This document shows, in pieces, positions 35,832 through 44,566 of a stretch of 64,000 nucleotides of DNA. The position numbers were made by a program, and so were the translations under genes. Under the pieces are notes generated by a model, which saw only the letters and a list, made by a program, of their open reading frames with translations, was not told the origin of the DNA and ran no database searches. Numbering within the stretch: the stretch's first letter is position 1; each line of letters starts with the position of its first letter. The DNA is from Candidatus Nitronauta litoralis (GTDB lineage Bacteria; Nitrospinota; Nitrospinia; Nitrospinales; Nitrospinaceae), in NCBI GenBank assembly GCA_015698285.1, contig CP048685.1, positions 1,674,001 through 1,738,000 on the forward strand. The letters run 5' to 3'.

Positions 35832-36941
35832 ATGGAAATCAAGATTGGCAGTGATACCTTTTTAAAGGGCGTTCAAAAAGTTCAGGGCGTTGTCGAAAGC
35901 AAGGGCGCCATGCCTATTTTGTCCCATCTTTTAATCTCCGCAAGTGGTGATGGCATCACCCTGATGGCGACCGATCTGGAGATCGGTATCCGGGGGTTTT
36001 ATCCGGCGAAAGTTGTCAAGGAAGGAGCTGTTACCCTCAACGCGCGCAAACTGTTTGACATCCTGAAAGAACTTCCTTCCCATGAAGTGCGTCTGGTAAA
36101 AGAAGAAAACGACTGGGTGACGCTGACCTGTGGCAAATCGCGGTTTCGTTTACCGGGGTTACCTGCAGCAGATTATCCAAAACTGCCGGAGTACAGCGAA
36201 TCCTGCCTGCTGGAGTTCACAGGTGGGCAACTCCGGGACATGATCAAGAAAACCGTCTTTGCCATTTCTCCAGATGAAACCCGGCAGGCACTCAACGGAC
36301 TCCTCCTCGAGATGGAACAGGACAAGATCAATCTTGTTGGTACCGATGGTCACCGGCTGGCACTGATCAAGCGGCCTGCAGGGAAAACCAATGGAAACGA
36401 TGCTGACCCGAACGGCTACCTGTTGCCGAAAAAAGTCTTGTCAGAATTACTCAAGTCTGTGGGAGAGGAAGACACCAGCTACAAGTTTTCTGTAAAAGAC
36501 AATCAACTGGCGTTCATTCAGGATCAGGAAGTCATCATCTCGCGCAAGGTAGATGGCAAGTTCCCCAACTACCGGCAGGTTATTCCCGGCGACAACACGC
36601 TCCAGGTAAAAGTAAACAAGGAAGACCTGGCGCATGCCCTCAAGCGTGTCGCCCTTCTGGCAGACGAGAAGTCTCGTATGGTTCGATTCGAAATTCGCGC
36701 AGGCAATCTCACACTGATTTCGGACAACACCGAGCTCGGTGCGGCGCGGGAAGAAATCGCAATCGATTACGATGGTGATGAAGTGACCATCGGATTGAAC
36801 GCCCGTTACGTCCTCGATGTCCTGGCTGCAATAGAGGGTGACCAGGTGGTGCTGAATTTGAAAGACGAAAACCACTCCTGCCTGATCACCGCAGAAAGCG
36901 ATGCAGATTACCTCAGCATTGTCATGCCCATGCGTCTGTAG
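35832..36941 (+). CDS. dnaN: DNA polymerase III beta subunit (sliding clamp)
   Basis: 369 residues, the usual length. Three clamp domains are seen, e.g. GVVESKGAMPILSHLLI, SPDETRQALNGLLLEM, TDGHRLALIKR and the C-terminal LSIVMPMRL. The clamp rings DNA and holds polymerase III. The start is ATG with GGAGATAAGG upstream. It is not next to dnaA or recF here; a gap of 426 bases with a structured RNA candidate precedes it. Confidence 0.97.
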   Translation: MEIKIGSDTFLKGVQKVQGVVESKGAMPILSHLLISASGDGITLMATDLEIGIRGFYPAKVVKEGAVTLNARKLFDILKELPSHEVRLVKEENDWVTLTCGKSRFRLPGLPAADYPKLPEYSESCLLEFTGGQLRDMIKKTVFAISPDETRQALNGLLLEMEQDKINLVGTDGHRLALIKRPAGKTNGNDADPNGYLLPKKVLSELLKSVGEEDTSYKFSVKDNQLAFIQDQEVIISRKVDGKFPNYRQVIPGDNTLQVKVNKEDLAHALKRVALLADEKSRMVRFEIRAGNLTLISDNTELGAAREEIAIDYDGDEVTIGLNARYVLDVLAAIEGDQVVLNLKDENHSCLITAESDADYLSIVMPMRL

Positions 36942-37040
36942 TCCTGCGCATTCCCCCGGAAATTTTTATTGTCATTTTAACTGTGGTCGTGACTCAGGAA
37001 ACGGTAGCGTTCGTCCGTGCCTTGCGTTGATTTTTCGGTT

Positions 37041-37063
37041 GTCATGCTGAGCCTGTCGAAGTA
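37041..37063. repeat. dispersed repeat fragment
   Basis: GTCATGCTGAGCCTGTCGAA, extending to 37063, is a word found in dispersed repeats of many bacterial genomes. Only one copy lies in this window, in the 158-base gap before the haemoglobin gene. Confidence 0.4.
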
Positions 37064-37099
37064 AGGCAACCGGTCCCTTTCAAAATTTTGGAGTCCATC

Positions 37100-37471
37100 A
37101 TGAACGATGATTCCCTATACAAACGTCTTGGTGGCTACGATGCCATTGCGGCGGTTGCAGATGATCTTTTAAAACGCTTGATTGCTGATGCCCTGCTGGG
37201 CCGTTTCTGGAAACACCGGGGAACGGATGGTCTGGACCGTGAAAAGCAATTGCTGATAGATTATCTTTGCGCCAGCACGGGAGGGCCTTTGGTTTATACA
37301 GGGCGCGACATGCCAACCACTCATAAAGGCATGGGAATTGGTGAGGATGACTGGTCTGCGTTCATGGGCCATGTCAACGCCATGCTGGATCATTTCACTG
37401 TCCCGCAACGGGAACGCAATGAAGTCACTGGATTCATTGGGACTTTAAAAAACGATATTGTAGAAATATAG
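37100..37471 (+). CDS. truncated haemoglobin (group I)
   Basis: 123 residues from ATG 37100, with GGAG about 6 bases upstream. The typical opening LYKRLGGYDAIAAVADDLLKR, the haem-proximal His in TTHKGMGI and the helix RFWKHRGTDG are in place. Group I truncated globins bind oxygen or NO; they may detoxify NO or help respiration. Alone, no partner gene nearby. Confidence 0.93.
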   Translation: MNDDSLYKRLGGYDAIAAVADDLLKRLIADALLGRFWKHRGTDGLDREKQLLIDYLCASTGGPLVYTGRDMPTTHKGMGIGEDDWSAFMGHVNAMLDHFTVPQRERNEVTGFIGTLKNDIVEI

Positions 37472-37669
37472 CTTCACCTTCGATCGTTCCTTTTAAATGG
37501 AAAACCGGATTTTCCTGTATCAACGCTGAATCGTATTAAAAAAATAATAAAGAGTTTGTTGTATTGGTTTTTGAAATTTGATTTTCTAAATTTATCGTAT
37601 TTTTTATTTCACCCACCCTGGCAGAAAACGTAAAAGAAGCTCCTGTCTACAACCACCCCTTGTATTTTG

Positions 37670-38420
37670 ATGGTTGTTCTCGTTATGCCTGTCCAGGCTG
37701 CTGATGCGACAATGACGGTCGACGCCGGCTGTGTCCTCAAAAAAGTTTAACCGGTTGTAGTGTTGGGGGGCTATGTGGAAAGAAAAAATGATGTGGCCTG
37801 AGCCCGGTCCACCCAAATCAGATGCGGATCACGCGGCATACATTGAAAAACTGGCCAGTCAGGGTTTTACGCTGGTGAAAGCGGCTGACATGAGAAATAT
37901 AAGCTGGCCGTGGAATGTTTCTTTTTCCTCCTGGGGTGTTAACCGGGAAAACAGCATCAAACCCTGGAGCCAGCGCCCAAATACGGGAGAAGATCAGCGA
38001 CGAAAAAGTCATCATCGTGGGATCGGCATCCGATAGCGCAGACTTTGAAACAGCAAAGCCAACAGCTGGAATCGTTACCTGTATGAACAATTGAAAGATG
38101 TTAAAGGAATCGCGCTGGACCTGCATCATTATCGAGGCACTGTGGGATTGACGGCGAACCCGGATGGAACTACCGCAGCGACACTGGATAACGTAAAACG
38201 GCAGACCAGAATGGGTGTGACCCAACGCGGATATTTCACTGTAAATCCGAAAAAATTGAAAGGCAGGGGCCGCCAATCACTTAAGATCGAAGCAAAGAAT
38301 TTCAGCACGGGAACTGCCAGGATCGAATACATGACCGACAAAGGGGTTCATAAAGTGGAATGGGAAGGCAAATTAGCGACCCAGATGTACCCCATGACCC
38401 TGTGGCGGGTTGTGTATTAA
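37670..38420 (+). pseudogene. decayed secreted protein gene, three frameshifts
   Basis: Three frames together give a protein-like sequence that no single frame carries. From ATG 37670: MVVLVMPVQAADATMTVDAG, a signal peptide end, then a stop. Next frame: MWKEKMMWPEPGPPKSDADH and AYIEKLASQGFTLVK (about 37773-37950). Next: NPGASAQIREKISDEKVIIV with GSASDSADFETAK (about 37960-38055). Last: ANSWNRYLYEQLKDVKG with IALDLHHYRGTVGLTANPDG on to TLWRVVY (38058-38420). A single missing G near 38057 joins the last two. The original was perhaps a secreted glycoside-hydrolase-like enzyme with a larger middle; I am not sure of the family. Confidence 0.6.
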
Positions 38421-38465
38421 AACCGAAAATGGATTTGTATAAAGGAAATTTGTTATAATTTAGCT

Positions 38466-38684
38466 ATGAGTGATATTGAAACAGTCGATATTTCAGGGAT
38501 CAAATTTTCCTCTGCGGTTTTCCCCACGCCGGAAGATATGGAGTTGTGGGAAAGCCTCACCTATGAGCAGCGCAAGGCTGTGGAAATACGGGATGAGGAG
38601 GAGGGTTTTAGAAGTGGTGTGGCAGAACCCAGATCCATGAGTAAAATAATTGCCGAAGCTAAAGCTGAAATGAATAATGAATGA
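38466..38684 (+). CDS. antitoxin-like protein of a ParE-type module
   Basis: 72 residues: acidic, with SLTYEQRKAVEIRDEEEGF and a helical tail. It overlaps the downstream toxin frame by four bases (ATGA), the usual arrangement for antitoxin-toxin pairs. I see no HTH or ribbon-helix-helix signature, so the family is undefined. With a damaged toxin behind it, it may have lost its main purpose. Confidence 0.6.
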   Translation: MSDIETVDISGIKFSSAVFPTPEDMELWESLTYEQRKAVEIRDEEEGFRSGVAEPRSMSKIIAEAKAEMNNE

Positions 38685-38947
38685 ATTATCGGCTGACGCA
38701 TCAGGCCGAATCAGATATCAAGGCCATTTATCAATACACCGTTGAGTATTTTGGTGAGGGTCAGGCTCGTGAGTATCTGGAAGGGCTGGAATATAGTTTT
38801 GAACTATTGACGGACAACCCTGGGCTTGGCCGTGTGTGGGATGGAAAAGGGCGGCGTTATATTTAAAAGAGCCATTTGGTTTATTATCGTATTTTGAATG
38901 ATGAAATTCTGATCACTCGCATCCGGAACGCCCGCCAGAAACCATAA
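38681..38947 (+). pseudogene. ParE/RelE-family toxin with an in-frame premature stop
   Basis: The first 61 residues are a ParE toxin (LTHQAESDIKAIYQYTVEYF, LTDNPGLGRVWDGKGRRYI). TAA at 38864-38866 interrupts the frame. Beyond it the same frame continues KSHLVYYRILNDEILITRIR and ARQKP to a stop at 38945-38947, which is the normal C-terminal core of the family. One base change would restore an 88-residue protein. So the toxin is probably inactive. A sequencing error is the alternative. Confidence 0.8.
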
Positions 38948-39123
38948 ATCTTAATTAATAGGATTTTTATTTAAAAGAGATTTTTATATTTAAGTTTTGG
39001 ATTTCCAGAACTCGCAGAGTTCGGATAATATTTTTTTTGTGACCGTCTGCATTGTATTTTGTATCGACAAAGAAATTCTCCACTTTTTTCCACAGCCCGT
39101 TTCTTTCCGGTATCCTATGTTGG

Positions 39124-39405
39124 TCAATAATATTTATAAAAAATTTCTCGTTCTCTGAACAAGGAAAAAATTGGAAGTTTGCTTTCAGTTAAGAGGTTTT
39201 TTCTTATCAACCATTCAACAAACTTTACAGAGAGATCAGTCCAGCTTGTAACCTCCATCGTTTCATTTTGAATCATTATATTTAAGGGCAAATAGAAATT
39301 TCCGTCGAGAATTTTGTCCTTTAATTGCGAAAGTGTGTAAGGCCTTTCGGAAACCGGTTTATCAGAAGGAATTGATTGGTTGGGTTTTCTTGGATTTGGT
39401 CCCAT
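39124..39405 (-). CDS. small hypothetical protein, possibly a domain fragment
   Basis: 93 residues, AT-rich DNA. The segment VTSWTDLSVKFVEWLIRKNL resembles a C-terminal domain found at the end of several nuclease and defence-linked proteins (VxSWKDLLVxxCE type). Isolated here, it looks like a leftover of a larger protein or a small acquired gene. The ATG at 39405 has AAAGAGGG upstream. The neighbouring pseudogenes suggest a decaying region. Confidence 0.45.
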   Translation of the reverse strand: MGPNPRKPNQSIPSDKPVSERPYTLSQLKDKILDGNFYLPLNIMIQNETMEVTSWTDLSVKFVEWLIRKNLLTESKLPIFSLFREREIFYKYY

Positions 39406-39449
39406 AGGCCCTCTTTCATTTATGATAAAAATTTTAACAACTTCGAAAC

Positions 39450-40544
39450 TTACAAATCAAAAAACACATCCAGTTTTTTATCAGCGCGGGGGGTGTGGCC
39501 GGTCACGCCTTCCCACACTTCTTTTGACTCCATACACATATAAACGCTGAGTGCTTCCGACTTTTTCTGAATCATTTGCCTAAGCGTGTCGTAAGCTTCC
39601 TGCCTGATTGGACGCAGGTAGCGGAACTTTCCGTCTTCTGCGGGTACGTGCTCCGAATGGAACAGGAGAGTCTCTGGATGCCGTTCTTTGATGACAGGCT
39701 TCAAACCACGCCGGTAACGGAAACTGCCGAGGCTGATCCATTCTATTCCTTCAGGAGGTACAGCATCGAACAGATCGTTGACCAGTTGTTGATACGCCTG
39801 TTCCCAGCCGGGATGCAGGATGATGGGATCGAAATGGAAACCGACTTTAAATCCGGCTTCAAAACATTTTTTTGCTGCGTTCAATCGTGCATGGGTTCCC
39901 GGTGTGCCTTTCTCTTCAAGCTCCGCAACCTCCGGAGGATTGATGGACCACGACACGATAACGTTTTTCGTATCAGACAACGCCAAAAGCGGCTCAACAC
40001 AATCGGATTTTGTTTTGAGTTCCAGCACCGCGTTGGAATAACGATTGAACAGCGGGACCAGCACTTCGCCGTAGGGCAATACCTCTTCAAGTGCGAGACT
40101 GTCGGTTAATTCTCCAGTGCCGACTCGATAGCTGTTTTCAGGGTGTTCCTTGAAAACAGATTCGAGTTCCGCAACCAGGTCTTCAGGGTTGGCGAAGGCG
40201 GTGAGTACGGGGTTGTTCTGCAAAAAATCCTGCAGGAAACAGTAGGAACAATCGTAAATGCAGTTTTTGATCAGGTTGACGACATAATAGTTGCAGCAGA
40301 CCATACCGGGACTGATCCCCGGGCATTTTTTTAAAAACTCACCTCGAAAACGGGATAAGAAAAGCTGTCGTTTACCTGCGCCGAACACATCAGTTTGAGT
40401 GCGCTCCAAGCGTGCTTCAATATCGGACGCAGAATCCACCCGTTCCACGGGCACACCGGGGAGTCGCGAAAGGACTTTCTGCGTGAATGGCAGGCGTTCG
40501 GTGCCTTCCTCCAGAAATATGGTGTCAAATGGCGCAGTGGTCAT
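39450..40544 (-). CDS. spore-photoproduct-lyase-like radical SAM protein
   Basis: 364 residues. The radical SAM cluster motif CX3CX2C is CIYDCSYC at Cys95, Cys99 and Cys102. LKKCPGISPGMVCCNYYVV precedes it, as in the SplB family. The pattern GTPGTHARLNAAKKCFEAGF and DPIILHPGWEQAY fits that family also. The original enzyme repairs thymine dimers in spores. The genome is not expected to form spores, so this relative may repair DNA lesions in other conditions or do something else. It overlaps by four bases a small frame upstream. Confidence 0.85.
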   Translation of the reverse strand: MTTAPFDTIFLEEGTERLPFTQKVLSRLPGVPVERVDSASDIEARLERTQTDVFGAGKRQLFLSRFRGEFLKKCPGISPGMVCCNYYVVNLIKNCIYDCSYCFLQDFLQNNPVLTAFANPEDLVAELESVFKEHPENSYRVGTGELTDSLALEEVLPYGEVLVPLFNRYSNAVLELKTKSDCVEPLLALSDTKNVIVSWSINPPEVAELEEKGTPGTHARLNAAKKCFEAGFKVGFHFDPIILHPGWEQAYQQLVNDLFDAVPPEGIEWISLGSFRYRRGLKPVIKERHPETLLFHSEHVPAEDGKFRYLRPIRQEAYDTLRQMIQKKSEALSVYMCMESKEVWEGVTGHTPRADKKLDVFFDL

Positions 40545-40729
40545 AATTTGATGAAAAACAATTGTTTGTAAGCTGGCCGATGGTTGTTATCGGCTTGTTC
40601 TTTTGGCATAATGGCTTGGGCCACATTGTAAACCAAATCGTCCATCTGATGGCGGTTTATCGGCTCATTCCAGGTACGTCCCCAAATCCTTCCATTAGCC
40701 GACCGTAAGGTCTTTTTCCAGGATCGCAT
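40541..40729 (-). CDS. small hypothetical protein overlapping the SplB-like gene
   Basis: 62 residues, with ATG at 40729 and its stop overlapping the SplB-like ATG (ATGA). The overlap argues for a real gene; no ribosome site is visible and the sequence has no known motif. Its start stands one base from the ATG of the divergent M23 gene. A shorter start at the Met of MDDLVYNVAQ is possible. Confidence 0.4.
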   Translation of the reverse strand: MRSWKKTLRSANGRIWGRTWNEPINRHQMDDLVYNVAQAIMPKEQADNNHRPAYKQLFFIKL

Positions 40730-40730
40730 T

Positions 40731-41936
40731 ATGGATTCCCACTCTGTTCTTGATTATCAAAGCCCGGTTTCACGAAAATCGTCACCCCATTCTGGCATCA
40801 TTATGACGGTATTGGCAGCATCGCTGATGGGCAATGCCTATTTTCTATTTGAGCGACAGAATTGGATCCCGTCGGACAAAGCAGCCGTGGCTTCAGAGCA
40901 GCAGGTTGTGTCAGCGCAGGTCCAGGAAACTGAATCGAAATCAATTGATCTTGACCGGTCTTCCAGCAAACCTTCAATGGAGAAGAAAGAGGCCGTCGCC
41001 CCTGCTCCTGCCAAAGCTCCAAAGAAAGCGGTGTCAGTATCGGCTTCCACGGCTCAAAAGGTTAAAGAAGATTTTAAGGTGCAGCGCGCATCATTTGTTG
41101 CACCGGAAGAGTTTCCAGGGCGCGAAATCCAGACCTTGCATTTTTCAGTAAAAAAATCGCTGACCCACACCTTGTGTCGGGTAATGTCCGATCCGGAATG
41201 CAAACTGATGTCCGCTTATATGAGTCGTATTTTGATGTGGCGTATGGATGTGAGTCGGCACTTGCGGAAGGGAGACCGGGTTTCCCTGGTGTATGAGCGG
41301 TTACCCGATGAACAGGAAATGCGCATCCTCCGGTTGGAGTTTGAAAGTGGTTATCTGAAAGAAAAACTGGTGGCAAACTACTATCAGGCCCCAGGCGCTG
41401 CTCATGGCACTTTTTACGATGACTCCGGAAAGGAATGGGCGCTACGTTTAAAAGAACAACGATCGCCTATTCGACATTATTCCGAAATCACGTCGTTACC
41501 GGGGGATTACCGGGAAGGTGGGTTTTCAGGCCATTCGGGAACCGATTTTAAAACCAATGTGGGGACCCCGATTCATGCCACGTTTGAGGCTCGTGTCTCC
41601 CGTGTAAACTGGAATCGCGGGAATAATGGCATGTGTGTCGAATTGACACATCCGGCTCAGGGAGTGCGTACCCTGTATCTGCATCTCAATAAAGTGCATG
41701 TCAAAGCGGGACAATATGTAAAGGCTGGCGATATCATAGGGGAAGCGGGCAACACCGGCCACAGTTTTGCACCGCACCTGCATTATGAAATGCGTTCGCT
41801 CAAAAACAAGAACAAGATCCTGAACCCCTTCAAGACGCGGTTGCACCCGACGTATCGAAAGACAGTGAAAGACAAGGCGGGTTTTAAAACATCCGCACGG
41901 CGTTACGCCTCCATCCTGCACAACAGCCTGTCCTGA
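40731..41936 (+). CDS. membrane-anchored M23-family peptidase
   Basis: 401 residues. One N-terminal transmembrane segment (about 20-40) precedes a Pro/Ala/Lys linker. The M23 domain (about 255-375) has HSGTDFKTNVGTPIHA, LYLHLNKVHVKAG and GHSFAPHLHYEM, so all zinc ligands are present (H-x3-D and HxH). These endopeptidases cut peptide crosslinks in murein or activate other murein hydrolases. The mtgA gene follows 24 bases later; the two can serve in cell-wall assembly together. The start lies next to a divergent gene. Confidence 0.9.
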   Translation: MDSHSVLDYQSPVSRKSSPHSGIIMTVLAASLMGNAYFLFERQNWIPSDKAAVASEQQVVSAQVQETESKSIDLDRSSSKPSMEKKEAVAPAPAKAPKKAVSVSASTAQKVKEDFKVQRASFVAPEEFPGREIQTLHFSVKKSLTHTLCRVMSDPECKLMSAYMSRILMWRMDVSRHLRKGDRVSLVYERLPDEQEMRILRLEFESGYLKEKLVANYYQAPGAAHGTFYDDSGKEWALRLKEQRSPIRHYSEITSLPGDYREGGFSGHSGTDFKTNVGTPIHATFEARVSRVNWNRGNNGMCVELTHPAQGVRTLYLHLNKVHVKAGQYVKAGDIIGEAGNTGHSFAPHLHYEMRSLKNKNKILNPFKTRLHPTYRKTVKDKAGFKTSARRYASILHNSLS

Positions 41937-41960
41937 TCGCGGCCTGAGGGGAAAATCGTT

Positions 41961-42752
41961 TTGGCTTCCAAACCCCGTTTGACCAGGCCGAAACCCAGGC
42001 CAAAACCCAAATCAAAACCTCGCAAAAAAAAGGGACCTCGTTCCCGAAAAAATACGAACACGCTTGCCGGCAGGGTGAAGAAATTTCTGCTTTTTACCAT
42101 TGCAGGATTTTTTCTATTGTCAATGGCGTCGGTTTGGGTTTACAAATATGTCGATCCGCCAACCACGCCCTTGCTGTTCATACGCTGGGCCGAGAGTGGT
42201 TTTGACACCAGGCGCCCGTTGCTTCTTGGACAGTGGATTGCGCTGGAGGATATATCACCGAGACTGGTTCGGGCGGTGATTACCTCCGAAGATCAGAAAT
42301 TCGAGCGTCACAACGGATTTGACTGGGCTGCTGTTCGCAGGGCGATTGATGTGAACATCAAGTCGAATCGGCTGGTCGGAGCCAGTACGATTTCGATGCA
42401 AACAGCACGCAATGTTTTTTTATGGCAGAACCGTGACTGGATTCGAAAAGGATTAGAGGCTTATTTTACTTTTCTAATTGAGATATTCTGGAGCAAGCAG
42501 CGGATTCTCGAAGTGTATCTCAATATTATTGAGTGGGGAGACGGAGTGTTTGGTTGTCGTGATGCCGCGCAGACCCATTTCAACCGTTCCGTGGAACGGC
42601 TATCAGCGTTGGAGTCGGCGTGGCTGGCCGCTATTCTGCCTAATCCCAGAAGATGGACGGAACCGGCTTTCGAAAGACGCGTGCGAGGTCGGCAGCAAGT
42701 CATTTTGAGACGCATGCGCTCAACATCTTTGAAGTTTTTATCTTCCAGATAG
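41961..42752 (+). CDS. mtgA: monofunctional biosynthetic peptidoglycan transglycosylase
   Basis: 263 residues, start at TTG 41961 with AGGGGAAAA upstream. A Lys/Pro-rich cytoplasmic end (about 1-35) and a transmembrane segment (about 40-62) are followed by a GT51 domain: ITSEDQKFERHNGFDW with the catalytic Glu, STISMQTARNVFLW, and YLNIIEWGDGVFG. It joins lipid II into glycan strands. It lacks a transpeptidase domain. Partner M23 gene is directly upstream. Confidence 0.93.
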   Translation: MASKPRLTRPKPRPKPKSKPRKKKGPRSRKNTNTLAGRVKKFLLFTIAGFFLLSMASVWVYKYVDPPTTPLLFIRWAESGFDTRRPLLLGQWIALEDISPRLVRAVITSEDQKFERHNGFDWAAVRRAIDVNIKSNRLVGASTISMQTARNVFLWQNRDWIRKGLEAYFTFLIEIFWSKQRILEVYLNIIEWGDGVFGCRDAAQTHFNRSVERLSALESAWLAAILPNPRRWTEPAFERRVRGRQQVILRRMRSTSLKFLSSR

Positions 42753-42789
42753 AAATACGTAACATCAGAAGCGCACACCCGATATATTT

Positions 42790-44049
42790 TTGGCTCCTTT
42801 AGAGGGGCTGTATGTTTTTCTAAAAAAACAGAAAGTGGATAAAGTGAAACCTGGAAAACTCAAAATCAAGGTATCAAAATCATTGCAGGCAAAAATTGCC
42901 AAAGGTCATCCCTGGGTTCATTTCTATCAATTGCAGAACCGGGATGTTGTTGGCAAGCCTGGTGATCTGGGAGTGATCTACGATTTTAAAAACCGTTTCC
43001 TTGCGATTGGTTTGTTTGATCCATTTTCGGACATTCGCCTGCGTATTTTAAATACCGGAGAACCCGTTTCAATTGATGGAGAATTTTTTACACGCAGACT
43101 GGAGCAGGCTTTGTTATTAAGGCGTTCTCTGGAAGGAACCCAGACTACAGGCTATCGGCTGGTCAATGGGGAGAACGACGGTTTCCCAGGTCTTGTGGTG
43201 GACCGGTATGGAGAAACTTTTGTAATCAAGTTGTATACGGAGGCCTGGGCACCTCATTTGGATTTATTCGTTGAATCCTTGAAAAAAGTTTCCGAGTGCA
43301 ATCGCATAGTGTTGTTGTTGAGCCGGCATGTGGAACGAACCCGGACGACGGGACCGGCAAACGGTCATATTTTGTACGGTCCTCCTTTGGATGGGCCCGT
43401 GCACTTTACGGAAAACTCACTGGTGTTTCAGGCGGATGTGGTGGAGGGTCAAAAAACCGGTTTTTATTTTGACCAGAGGGAGAACCGTGCCCGTTTAAAA
43501 GAAATAGCCGAAGGTAAAGAGGTGTTGAATGTGTTCAGCTACACGGGTGGTTTTTCAGTTTATTGCATGTTGGGAAAGGCCCGCTCAGTGACTGAAGTCG
43601 ATATCAATCAACAGGCTTTGCTCGCAGCAAAGGAAAACATGTTGATGAATTTTCCTGAGAGAGCCTTGAATGAATCGGATTTTAATCAAATCCATGGTGA
43701 TGCGTTCAAGGTGTTGTCAGAATTCAAAAGGCAGAAGCGTCAATTTGATCTGGTGATTCTGGATCCACCCGCATTTGCATCCCGGAATGAACACAAATCA
43801 AATGCCTTGCAGGCTTATTTGCGGCTGGCCAAAGCAGGAGCACAGTGCACGCGCCCCGGGGGATTGTTGTTTGCCGCTTCCTGTTCCCAATCAGTAGGTG
43901 CAAAGGATTTTTTCAGGTCCGTTTCGTTGGGAATCCGTCAAACCGGAAGAAAAGAAAAAGCCTTGTTTAAATCGCGTCATGGGGTTGATCACCCGATCAG
44001 TTTCCAGGGTGGCGAATACCTCAAGGCCGGGTGCTTTGAAGTCTTTTGA
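42790..44049 (+). CDS. rlmI: class I SAM-dependent rRNA large-subunit methyltransferase (RlmI family)
   Basis: 419 residues from a TTG at 42790, with a possible GTG at 42835 or 42844; none has a strong ribosome site. An N-terminal PUA domain (KVSKSLQAKIAKGHPWV) is followed by a linker domain and a Rossmann domain: KTGFYFDQRENRARL, NVFSYTGGFSVYCM and the catalytic-loop VILDPPAFA. Relatives methylate C5 of a cytosine in 23S rRNA. It follows mtgA by 37 bases and may share its transcript. Confidence 0.87.
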   Translation: MAPLEGLYVFLKKQKVDKVKPGKLKIKVSKSLQAKIAKGHPWVHFYQLQNRDVVGKPGDLGVIYDFKNRFLAIGLFDPFSDIRLRILNTGEPVSIDGEFFTRRLEQALLLRRSLEGTQTTGYRLVNGENDGFPGLVVDRYGETFVIKLYTEAWAPHLDLFVESLKKVSECNRIVLLLSRHVERTRTTGPANGHILYGPPLDGPVHFTENSLVFQADVVEGQKTGFYFDQRENRARLKEIAEGKEVLNVFSYTGGFSVYCMLGKARSVTEVDINQQALLAAKENMLMNFPERALNESDFNQIHGDAFKVLSEFKRQKRQFDLVILDPPAFASRNEHKSNALQAYLRLAKAGAQCTRPGGLLFAASCSQSVGAKDFFRSVSLGIRQTGRKEKALFKSRHGVDHPISFQGGEYLKAGCFEVF

Positions 44050-44251
44050 TTTTAAAGGGGTTTTGGCGTTCCAGTGAGGTTCTGCGAACACTGGATCTTT
44101 TGCTTGGAATACAGGAGGGGAAAGTGACCCGAGGAGGGGAAATACGGGGCGCTGAAACGCTACCTCAGGTCTTTCGTAGATTTGGGTTGAAGTGTGATTG
44201 CTTTGGCTAAATGGAAACGATTGACTGCCCGAACTGACAAAAAAAAGAATG

Positions 44252-44566
44252 TTATTTTTTCTTTGCCTTAGCTTTCTTTTTCGTTTTCTTTTTAGCTTTA
44301 GCTTTTGTTTTGGTTTTAGCTTTAGTCTTGGCTTTAGCTTTTGACTTAGCTTTTTTCTTTGTTTTCTTTTTAGCTTTTGTCTTAGCTTTAGCTTTTGACT
44401 TTGCTTTAACTTTCTTTTTAGTCTTGGCTTTAGCTTTTGTTTTCGCTTTGGCTTTTGTTTTGCTTTTGGCTTTCGACTTTGCTTTCTTTTTAGTCTTGGC
44501 TTTAGCTTTTGTTTTTGCCTTAGCTTTGGTCTTGGTTTTAGCTTTGGATTTTTTCTTGGTTGCCAT
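44252..44566 (-). CDS. lysine/alanine-rich histone H1-like protein
   Basis: 104 residues starting MATKKKSKAKTKTKAKAKTK, made almost wholly of Lys, Ala, Thr and Ser, with one Val and no aromatic or acidic residue. Nearly every second residue is Lys. ATG at 44566 has AAGGAG seven bases upstream. Such tails bind DNA without sequence preference, as eukaryotic H1 and bacterial H1-like proteins do. The antisense frame is an artefact of the same repeat. Repeat length can vary between strains. It is monocistronic, with AT-rich DNA around it. Confidence 0.8.
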   Translation of the reverse strand: MATKKKSKAKTKTKAKAKTKAKAKTKKKAKSKAKSKTKAKAKTKAKAKTKKKVKAKSKAKAKTKAKKKTKKKAKSKAKAKTKAKTKTKAKAKKKTKKKAKAKKK

